A stretch of DNA of 7,710 nt from Bacteroidales bacterium (GTDB taxonomy: Bacteria; Bacteroidota; Bacteroidia; Bacteroidales; 4484-276). Position 1 is the first letter of the stretch, and each line of letters opens with the position of its first letter. A model generated the notes under the pieces. The model made no database searches. It saw only the letters and a list, made by a program, of their open reading frames with translations, and was not told where the DNA came from. The DNA lies in assembly GCA_029939965.1 (NCBI GenBank), contig JAOZRY010000124.1, positions 1 through 7,710 of the forward strand, given 5' to 3'. Both the position numbers and the translations under genes were made by a program. Positions 1-6,900 of the stretch are shown one piece after another.

Positions 1-29
1 CGTAATACAAATGTTTTTTTCTTTGGCAT
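1..29 (-). CDS. Start of a small Arc-like DNA-binding protein (partial, cut by window edge)
   Basis: Read on the minus strand from an ATG at 29-27, the visible codons give MPKKKTFVL, and the last two bases (CG) begin an arginine codon. This basic start followed by 'FVLR' resembles the N-terminus of the short (about 50-60 residue) Arc-type ribbon-helix-helix proteins that, as I recall, often lie just downstream of SPFH genes in Bacteroidota. It starts 73 bases after the SPFH stop on the same strand, which fits co-transcription. Only nine full codons are visible, so the call rests on position and a short motif. An alternative ATG at 43-41 opens a different frame (MNNILCQRKK) that looks less protein-like. 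A GGAGGTG sequence on the minus strand at 67-61 is too far from either ATG (17 bases or more) to be a normal ribosome binding site. Confidence 0.45.
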
Positions 30-102
30 AAAATGTTGTTCATTTTAATTTCTTATAACACACCTCCATGCAGGCATATTTAGTATCCCACTTTTCGCAT
101 TG

Positions 103-957
103 CTATTGATGCAGTGTTCCTGTATTAATAACCGGTGAAGCATCTTTATCAGAACAAAGCACAACCATAAGATTGCTCACCATTGCGGCTTTCTTTTCAT
201 CATCCATTTCAATAATCTTTTTTTGCGAGAGCTGGTGAAGTGCCATTTCAACCATACTCACAGCACCTTCAACAATTTTTACTCTTGCCGCCACAATAGC
301 CGTAGCCTGTTGACGGCGAAGCATTGCGCCTGCAATTTCGGAGGCATAAGCCAGATAACTAATCCTTGCTTCTAAAACTTTTATGCCGGCTATGGCAAGC
401 CTCTCCGATATTTCATTCTCCAATGCATCATTCACCTCCTCGCCACCCGAACGTAAAGTTACATCAGCCTCTTCGTCATCAAAATTATCATAAGGGTAAT
501 GTCCGGCCAGTTTCCTTATGGCAGCCTCTGTTTGGATATCTACAAAGTGATGGTAATCATCAACCTCGAAGGCAGCTTTAAAAGTATCCTCAGCTTTCCA
601 CACCAATACAATCCCAATCATTATAGGATTACCTAGCTTATCATTTACTTTAATGGACTCGCTATCGAGATTTCGGGCACGTAATGATATTTTTTTACGT
701 GTAAATAATGGATTTATCCAGAAAAACCCGTTTTTTTTCACTGTACCTTTATATGCTCCAAAAAGTACAAGCACAGATGATTCGTTTGGATTTACAATCA
801 AAAATCCAATCGACAAAAACAACCCGAAGGCAAGGACAATTGCAAGCAAAAACATCTTCAGAAAAATCATTCCGAGAACCGGAAATACTATCATCAATAA
901 AACCACAAGCAACATTAAGTAACCTGAAGCTGGCGAATAAACTTTTTCTTCTTTCAT
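103..957 (-). CDS. SPFH/band-7 (stomatin-prohibitin family) membrane protein
   Basis: A complete 284-residue protein. Residues 12-33 and 35-55 are strongly hydrophobic and form one or two membrane segments (a hairpin or two helices) after a short charged N-terminus. They are followed by the typical SPFH entry motif VNPNESSVLVLFG (55-67), GT at 71-72 and GFFWINPL (77-84). The band-7 domain runs to about residue 190. A helical, alanine- and glutamate-rich stretch with LRRQQA and a KIVEGAV segment follows, as in other members of this subgroup. The tail MVSNLMVVLC (259-268) ending in PVINTGTLHQ is the conserved C-terminus of the subgroup, so the gene is full length. SPFH proteins assemble into large membrane-bound rings or cages and organise membrane microdomains or protease complexes; the specific partner here is unknown. 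The start is the ATG at 957-955, the only start that keeps the N-terminal membrane segment next to the promoter at 1004-1036. The leader is AT-rich with no Shine-Dalgarno sequence. It is divergent from the redox operon, so shared function is not implied. Confidence 0.93.
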   Translation of the reverse strand: MKEEKVYSPASGYLMLLVVLLMIVFPVLGMIFLKMFLLAIVLAFGLFLSIGFLIVNPNESSVLVLFGAYKGTVKKNGFFWINPLFTRKKISLRARNLDSESIKVNDKLGNPIMIGIVLVWKAEDTFKAAFEVDDYHHFVDIQTEAAIRKLAGHYPYDNFDDEEADVTLRSGGEEVNDALENEISERLAIAGIKVLEARISYLAYASEIAGAMLRRQQATAIVAARVKIVEGAVSMVEMALHQLSQKKIIEMDDEKKAAMVSNLMVVLCSDKDASPVINTGTLHQ

Positions 958-1003
958 AATTAAAAATTTAGATTAATACTTAAATGATATTAATATGATA
1001 TTA

Positions 1004-1036
1004 CAAAGATAAAGTATTTTATATAGAAAAGTCAAA
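1004..1036 (-). promoter_or_regulatory. Bacteroidota-type promoter for the SPFH gene
   Basis: On the minus strand, TTTG (1036-1033) is followed after 21 bases by TATCTTTG (1011-1004). This matches the Bacteroidota sigma-ABfr consensus (-33 TTTG, -7 TAnnTTTG) at every defined base and at a normal spacing. Transcription would begin near 998, giving a leader of about 40 bases before the SPFH ATG. The sequence match is direct; activity is inferred. Confidence 0.62.
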
Positions 1037-1202
1037 AATTATTTTAAATATTTTAATTAGTCTCTTCAAGAAAACTCAATGTTTCAGGAAGTGGGTGTCA
1101 GAAATCGCTGAGATCGAGGCGGGTGAAGTGTTGAAAATCAAGGAATTTACTTTTGTAAATGACTGTCCAACGATGATATCGGTGTTTTCAGGCGCACACT
1201 AA
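1029..1202 (+). other. Possible remnant of a coding sequence (startless open frame)
   Basis: One plus-strand frame is open through this stretch and ends at TAA 1200-1202. Its last part reads as an ordinary protein tail: EIAEIEAGEVLKIKEF (1101-1148), then VNDCPTMISVFSGAH to the stop. The base composition of about 1085-1200 is richer in G and C than its flanks, as in coding DNA here. There is no ATG before the one at 1173; only a GTG at 1095 could start a 35-residue peptide. The frame also runs upstream into the SPFH promoter without a start. I do not recognise the peptide. It could be the 3' end of a decayed gene, a very short gene from GTG, or chance. The opposite strand is also open over part of the patch (a 40-codon frame), which weakens the case. 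Confidence 0.15.
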
Positions 1203-1333
1203 TTTTATTAGCAGAACATTTAAAAAAAGAACCGTAGGTGCAGAACACCAAAATATTAAACCCACGAATGGTATTCATTCTGTTCTAATTTCCATTTTAC
1301 CCGGAATATTTTCATAGTTCACAAATCATACAT

Positions 1334-1364
1334 TTTGGTATCAATATCTCCCACATTTATTTTG
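1334..1364 (+). promoter_or_regulatory. Candidate promoter for the NuoE-NuoF-fusion operon
   Basis: TTTG at 1334-1337, a 19-base spacer and TTATTTTG at 1357-1364 fit the Bacteroidota promoter pattern (TTTG, then TAnnTTTG) with one mismatch in the -7 element. Transcription would begin around 1371 and give a leader of roughly 200 bases before the ATG at 1569, containing the inverted repeats at 1396-1423. A closer alternative -7 element, TACGTTAG at 1511-1518, also has one mismatch but no TTTG at the right distance upstream. The choice between them cannot be made from sequence alone. Confidence 0.3.
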
Positions 1365-1395
1365 AATGAATATAAAATAAAGGTGTGTTTGTGAG

Positions 1396-1423
1396 GTCTT
1401 TTCCAAAGACTGTTTGCCCAAAC
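1396..1423. repeat. Two adjacent short inverted repeats in the presumed operon leader
   Basis: GTCTTT-TCC-AAAGAC (1396-1410) is a perfect 6-bp inverted repeat with a 3-base centre. GTTTG-CC-CAAAC (1412-1423) is a perfect 5-bp inverted repeat immediately after it. They lie between the candidate promoter at 1334-1364 and the operon start, so they could be operator half-sites or small RNA hairpins. A TTGTGAG stretch (1389-1395) overlapping the left arm, followed after four bases by TTTCCAA (1400-1406), is an imperfect match to the Rex redox-repressor operator (TTGTGAA, 4 bases, TTCACAA; three mismatches). The function is not established. Confidence 0.3.
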
Positions 1424-1568
1424 TCATTGAGATCAAAAAGCATAAGGTTGTTTTAGGGAATTGAATCCATTAATAATCTTAATTTAGATCGCTTTTAAAT
1501 TTATAATCAATACGTTAGGCATCTTAAAGTATTTTTACTTTTACCACCTTCATAAAATATCAAGAACC

Positions 1569-2090
1569 ATGCGAATAGCAAGATTAAATATTGAGAAAGA
1601 GCAGATAACTCAGGATGTGGTTGACCTCTCCGTAATCGATGATCTGATAAAGAAATATAAAGGCAAGAAAGGGAACATGATCCCACTGCTACAGGGTACT
1701 CAGGCCATTTTTGGTTACATCCCCACCAAAGCATTCGAAAAACTTGCTGAAGAAACCGGACTAGAACTTAGCGATATGTATGGCGTTGCCACCTTTTACG
1801 CACAGTTCAGGCTCCACCCGGTTGGCAAGCATGTTATTAAGGTTTGTCACGGTACGGCGTGTCATGTTCAAAATGCATCTAAAATTACCGAAGCTTTGCA
1901 GGATTCGTTAAAGGTGGAAGATGGCGGTACAACAGAAGATCGTATGTTCACCCTCGAATCAGTTGCCTGCCTTGGATGTTGCTCGCTGGCACCAGTTATG
2001 GCTATCGGAGGAAATACTTATGGTAAGCTTTCGGGTACTGAAGCTGTAAAAATCGTTAAAAATATCAAGATCACTGAACGCGGGAAATAA
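1569..2090 (+). CDS. nuoE: NuoE/HydC-like [2Fe-2S] thioredoxin-fold subunit
   Basis: A 173-residue protein of the 24-kDa (NuoE) family, normal in length. An N-terminal helical domain (about 20-85, with IPLLQGTQAIFGYIP and the YGVATFYAQF motif) precedes the thioredoxin-like domain, which carries the four [2Fe-2S] ligands in the family pattern: Cys93 and Cys98 (CHGTAC) and Cys134 and Cys138 (CLGCC). In complex I and in bifurcating hydrogenases this subunit docks on the NuoF/HydB flavoprotein and its cluster communicates with FMN. The ATG at 1569 gives a normal family N-terminus; the preceding AAGAACC is at best a weak ribosome binding site, as usual in Bacteroidota. It is the first gene of a three-gene operon, 40 bases before the NuoF-like gene. 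The symbol denotes the family only: no membrane complex I genes are nearby, and HydC, HndA or StnA-type names would be functionally closer. Confidence 0.95.
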   Translation: MRIARLNIEKEQITQDVVDLSVIDDLIKKYKGKKGNMIPLLQGTQAIFGYIPTKAFEKLAEETGLELSDMYGVATFYAQFRLHPVGKHVIKVCHGTACHVQNASKITEALQDSLKVEDGGTTEDRMFTLESVACLGCCSLAPVMAIGGNTYGKLSGTEAVKIVKNIKITERGK

Positions 2091-2130
2091 TTCTGCCCAA
2101 TTAATCAATCAGAAAAAAGGGACTTCAGAT

Positions 2131-3909
2131 ATGGGAAAAACCAAAGTTATAGTAGGATTAGGAAGTTGTGGTGTTGCTGCAGGAGCCAACAAAACATACG
2201 AGAAAATAAGGCAGTTAATGGAAGTGGACAACCTTGATATAGAACTAAAAAAAACAAGCTGTATCGGGATGTGTTTTCGTGAACCATTGGTAGAAATTGT
2301 TGATGAAACCGGATCATATATTTATGGAAATGTTGATGAGGATCGTGTTATTGAAGTGCTTGAAAAGCATGTAGTAAACCACGAGCCCATTAAAGAATTT
2401 GTTGTAAAAACTGATCTTTTTAAAACCGCCGATCATCATTTTTTTGCTGATCAGGTAAAGATTGCTCTCCGTCACTGCGGATTTATCGATCCTGAATCTA
2501 TCGAAGAATACGAAGCCAAAGAGGGATACGAAGCCATAAAAAAAATTGCTGACAAGGAAATCAAACCCGATGAGGTTATAGATATGGTTCTCAGGTCGGG
2601 GATTCGCGGAAGAGGTGGTGGAGGATTTCCAACCGGAATGAAATGGCGTTTTGCAAAGAACAGCATCTCCAAAGAAAAATATATTATATGTAATGCCGAT
2701 GAAGGCGATCCGGGTGCATTTATGGATCGGTCACTTCTCGAAGGCGATCCTCATGCAATACTCGAAGGAATGCTAATAGGAGCGTATGCAATTGGTGCAA
2801 CCAGCGGTATAATTTATTGCCGGGCCGAGTATCCATTGGCCATTAAACGCTTAAACATAGCTATTGAGCAGGCTCGCGATATGGGTTATCTTGGCGATCA
2901 CATTCTTGGTATCGAAGGATTCTGTTTCGATATTTATGTAAAGGAGGGTGCCGGAGCATTTGTGTGTGGTGAAGAAACTGCACTTATTGCATCTGTAGAG
3001 GGCGAAAGAGGAATGCCCCGTAAGCGGCCACCTTTCCCCGCTGTATCAGGATTGTGGAAGAAACCTACCAACATCAATAATGTGGAGACATTTGCCAATA
3101 TACCCTGGATTATTTATAATGGTCCCGAAGCTTATGCTAAATACGGAACCGAAAAAAGTAAAGGCACTAAAGTATTTGCCCTTGCCGGTAAAATTAATAA
3201 TTCAGGTTTGGTTGAAGTACCTATGGGTATTACCATCCGCGATATTATTTTTAAGCTTGGTGGTGGAATTCCTGACGGTAAACAGTTCAAAGCTGTTCAA
3301 CTCGGTGGGCCTTCCGGTGGTTGTATCCCCGAATATTTAGCCGACACTATTGTAGATTATGATTCAGTAAATGCTACCGGCGCAATCATGGGTTCCGGAG
3401 GTATGGTGGTGATGGACGAAAGTACATGCATGGTTGATGTGGCTAAATTTTTCCTCAATTTTACCCAGTCAGAGAGCTGTGGTAAATGTACATTCTGTCG
3501 TATTGGTACAATGCGAATGCTCGAAATCTTAGAAAGGATTACCGAAGGCAAAGGAAAAGAGAGCGATATCGAATCCCTCGAAGAGCTGGCATACCAGATA
3601 AAAGATAATTCACTATGTGGTTTGGGTCAAACAGCACCAAACCCTGTACTTACTACTCTCAAATATTTTAGAGATGAATATACAGCCCACATCATCGAAA
3701 AGAAATGCCCCGCCAAGGTCTGTAAAAAACTACTTACCTACACAATTGTAACAGATAAATGTACCGGTTGTACCGTATGCGCACGCAAATGTCCGGTTGA
3801 TGCAATAGCCGGCGAACGCAAGCAACCACACATTATTGATCAGGAGGCTTGTATCCAGTGTGGCGAATGCTATTCAAGATGTAAATTTGATGCCATAACC
3901 ATTTCTTAG
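2131..3909 (+). CDS. nuoF: NuoF/HydB/HndC-like NADH- and FMN-binding iron-sulfur subunit with C-terminal double ferredoxin
   Basis: This 592-residue flavoprotein is longer than complex I NuoF because of extra domains at both ends, as in HydB/HndC of NAD(P)-linked hydrogenases. Domains: a thioredoxin-fold domain (1-85) with Cys13, Cys44 and Cys48; the 51-kDa FMN/NADH domain (about 110-345) with GIRGRGGGGFPTG (157-169), CNADEGDPGAF (187-197) and GAGAFVCGEETAL (273-285); an SLBB-like segment (about 346-430); the 4Fe-4S helical domain with Cys450, Cys453, Cys456 and Cys496; a CPAKVC motif (526-531); and two ferredoxin motifs with ligands 544/547/550/554 and 574/577/580/584. By family, it takes or gives a hydride at NADH through FMN, the site of flavin bifurcation in HydABC-type enzymes, and the ferredoxin domain is a likely contact for soluble ferredoxin. 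Oddity: the first thioredoxin-domain cysteine of the usual CxxxxC is Val8. It lies 40 bases after the NuoE-like gene and 33 before the fusion gene. A short GGGA lies 11 bases before the ATG. No hydrogenase subunit is present, so the electron partner should be the next gene. Confidence 0.95.
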   Translation: MGKTKVIVGLGSCGVAAGANKTYEKIRQLMEVDNLDIELKKTSCIGMCFREPLVEIVDETGSYIYGNVDEDRVIEVLEKHVVNHEPIKEFVVKTDLFKTADHHFFADQVKIALRHCGFIDPESIEEYEAKEGYEAIKKIADKEIKPDEVIDMVLRSGIRGRGGGGFPTGMKWRFAKNSISKEKYIICNADEGDPGAFMDRSLLEGDPHAILEGMLIGAYAIGATSGIIYCRAEYPLAIKRLNIAIEQARDMGYLGDHILGIEGFCFDIYVKEGAGAFVCGEETALIASVEGERGMPRKRPPFPAVSGLWKKPTNINNVETFANIPWIIYNGPEAYAKYGTEKSKGTKVFALAGKINNSGLVEVPMGITIRDIIFKLGGGIPDGKQFKAVQLGGPSGGCIPEYLADTIVDYDSVNATGAIMGSGGMVVMDESTCMVDVAKFFLNFTQSESCGKCTFCRIGTMRMLEILERITEGKGKESDIESLEELAYQIKDNSLCGLGQTAPNPVLTTLKYFRDEYTAHIIEKKCPAKVCKKLLTYTIVTDKCTGCTVCARKCPVDAIAGERKQPHIIDQEACIQCGECYSRCKFDAITIS

Positions 3910-3942
3910 TTCAAACTATTAATATCAAAGACCGATAGAAAA

Positions 3943-6900
3943 ATGAACAATAGTTTAAATATATTACTCAACGGAAAAATTGTAAATGGTAAACAGGGAG
4001 AAACCATCCTTGAATTGGCCAACAGGTTTAATATCGACATTCCCACCATGTGTAATGATCCAAGGCTCGATCCTTATTCATCGTGTTTTATTTGTGTGGT
4101 TGAAGTAGCAGGTTTGCGCGGTTTGCAACCTGCTTGTTCCACTATGATTTACGAAGGGATGAAGATAAATACTAAAAACGACCGTGTTAGAAAAGCGCGG
4201 AAAACAGCTCTCGATCTCATGGTTAGTAATCACTATGCCGACTGTGTGGCACCATGTAAGGAGACTTGTCCGGCAGGTGTAGATGTGCAAGGTTATATTT
4301 CTCTCATCGAAAAAGGGTTGTACAGCGAAGCCGTTGGCTTGATTAAGGAAGTAAATCCATTACCTGCTATTTGTGGCCGTGTGTGTGTTCGTCCTTGCGA
4401 AACTGCATGTCGTCGCAATTTGCTTGACGAAGGAGCAGGAGTTGGCATCGATTACCTCAAAAGATTTGCATCAGATATTGATCTGGAATCTGATAAAAGA
4501 TATATTCCGGAAGTTGCAACTTCTACAGGTAAAAAGGTAGCCATTATCGGTGCCGGACCCGGAGGTTTATCATCAGCATATTTCCTTCAGCAAAAGGGAC
4601 ACCAGTGCGATATTTATGAGGCAGCCCCAAAACCGGGTGGGTGGCTAAGGTATGGTATTCCTGAGTATCGTTTGCCCAACGACATAATTGATAAAGAGGT
4701 TGCTGCAATTACCGAACTGGGAGCACGCATTTTTTATAATCAAAAACTTGGCGATAACCTGCATTATTTAGAGCTGAAAGAAAGATATGATTCAGTAATA
4801 CTAACCATTGGTTCGCAACGAGGAACTCTTATTGGTTGTGAAGGTGATGATGCCGAAAATGTTTTCTCAGGTATCGACTTCCTTCGCAATATGGAGATGA
4901 CCGGACAGAAGTACGACTTTTCAGGAAAAACTGTAGCGGTTGTGGGTGGTGGAAATACTGCCATGGACTGTTGTCGTATTTCGCTGCGGTGCAATGCCGA
5001 AAAAGTTTACGTAATATACAGACGTACCGAAAATGAAATGCCGGCAAACCCCATCGAAATTCACGAATCGAAACTGGAAGGGGTGGAGTATCTTTTTCTT
5101 ACCAATCCGAAAAAAGTAAATAAAGACGAAAATGGTGTACTAAAATCCATCACGTGTTTAAAGATGGAACTGGGAGAACCGGATTCTTCAGGCCGCCGCC
5201 GTCCGGTACCAATCGAAGGCTCAGAGTATGAACTGGAGTTGGATTACATTTTGGCTGCCATCGGGCAAAAAACAATTGTAAACTTCCTTGAAGATGTAAA
5301 TGCATCTGCCAATGGAAATAAACTAAAGGTAAATCGTTGGGGCGATATTGATGCAGACCGGCAAACACTCCAAACAGGGATTCCTTCGATGTTTGCTGCC
5401 GGCGATGGTGTATCCGGGCCTGCTACCATTATCGAGGCAATTGCGCAAGCTAAAGTTGCATCACGAAGTTGTCATCAATATTTATCTAATGAAACATTAA
5501 CACCGGAGAAAAAAGAATTTATCAGTCGTCGGGATCATTTTCACGATCAGGATGCTAAGGATTATCTTGGAAGATACCGGCAGCAGTTGCGACATGAAAT
5601 GCCAACAATTGATCCGGATAACCGTAAAAATTTTAAGGAAGTTGAACTTGGATATGAAAATGAAGAGGTTGCACATAATGAAACCCTGAGATGCCTGGAA
5701 TGTGGTTGTTCTGAAGTTTTTGCTTGTGATCTGAAAAAATATTCTACCGAGTATGGAGCCGAACAGCAAAAATATGATGGTGGACATGTAGAATATGATG
5801 TGGACTTTTCGCATCCATATATCGAAATCGACAATAATAAATGTATCCTTTGTGCACGTTGTGTACGCATTTGCAAACAAGTAGTTGGTGCCGGAGCACT
5901 TGGGCTTATTGAGCGTGGTTTTAGTACTTATGTTGCTCCAAGTATGGGCAACTCTCTTACCCAAACAACCTGCGAGTCGTGCGGAATGTGTATTTCGGCC
6001 TGCCCAACGGGCGCAATTACCGAAAATGTAAATTTCAAACCCGGCCCGGTAAAGCATGATATTATCGAAACTATCGATACTTATGGCTCTGAAGGATTTG
6101 AAATAAACCTGCATCACAAAGGTGGTTTCTTTATGCAGGCAACAGGCAGAATTGGGGAGATAAATTTTAATGGGAACATCAGCCGGCAGGCAAAATTTGG
6201 CTATGGCTACCTGAATGACCCATCTCGTATTCTGAAACCATTGGTAAAAAAAGGCGGTAAGTTTGAAGAGATATCATTTGAAGAGGCATTCGAAATAATT
6301 TCCGACCGCATCAAAGGAGTAAATCCTGATGATAATGCTTTTTTTGCCGGAGCCCGATTAACGAACGAAGAAATATACATGGTGCAAAAACTGGCACGTG
6401 CCGGAGCCAAAACCAATAATGTAAACTGCTTTCAGTATATGGGGCGCGGCATTGGTTACGGACAAAATGCAACTGCCAATGTACCTTTCGAAGATATTAA
6501 AAACGCCAGTCGCATATTTATTTTAGGATCAAACCTTCATATAGATTATCCGCTGGTAAATCATATAATCTTTGATGCACGCAACCGCTACAAAGTACCT
6601 GTTGAGTTGGTTACCACCGATGATAAAAGTGGCATGAAGCATAAAGTGGATAAGGTACATGAAATTAAAGATTATTACCATTTTATTAAAGCCGTAAATT
6701 ATTTCATTATTTCAAGTGGCTTGCAAAACCAGTTATTCATCAACGATCGATCGCTACAATACGAAACATATAAATCGAAGCTGATGGCTGAGGATTTTGA
6801 TGAGTTGTTCGAAAAATCCGGTGTTTGCTGTATTGATGAGTTAGCAGAGTTTGCCAAGGATTTCAACAATGAACCTAATGCTGTTTTGGTTTTCTCCGAA

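Larger units (their letters stand above)
958..1568. other. Divergent intergenic region (about 610 bases) without a convincing gene
   Basis: This region separates the leftward SPFH gene from the rightward redox operon. No complete gene or tRNA was recognised. It is AT-rich except for a more balanced patch at about 1085-1200, which contains a protein-like but startless frame (see 1029-1202). Short structures seen by eye: a perfect 6-bp stem with a TTTT loop (ATTTAC/GTAAAT, 1145-1160); the octamer GCAGAACA repeated at 1211-1218 and 1240-1247, with its core inverted (TGTTCT) at 1281-1286; and two adjacent small inverted repeats at 1396-1423. One promoter candidate lies at each side. The length is generous for a Bacteroidota intergenic region, which suggests regulation, a lost gene, or a long leader before the operon. 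Confidence 0.7.

Noticed and set aside
366..959. Three plus-strand open frames (366-581, 653-922, 708-959) opposite the SPFH gene
   Set aside because: Their products are low in recognisable motifs and rich in residues expected from antisense reading; the SPFH family motifs on the minus strand account for the region.
1145..1160. Perfect ATTTAC-TTTT-GTAAAT hairpin as a terminator
   Set aside because: The stem is AT-rich and only 6 bp, is not followed by a T run, and no gene ends just before it on either strand.
1507..1734. Minus-strand 75-codon frame across the start of the NuoE-like gene
   Set aside because: It overlaps the beginning of a clearly conserved gene and shows no family features.
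5497..6117. Long minus-strand open frame of 206 codons inside the fusion gene
   Set aside because: It lies wholly within the fusion gene, opposite its ferredoxin cysteine motifs, has no recognisable domain, and the plus-strand frame is clearly the coding one.
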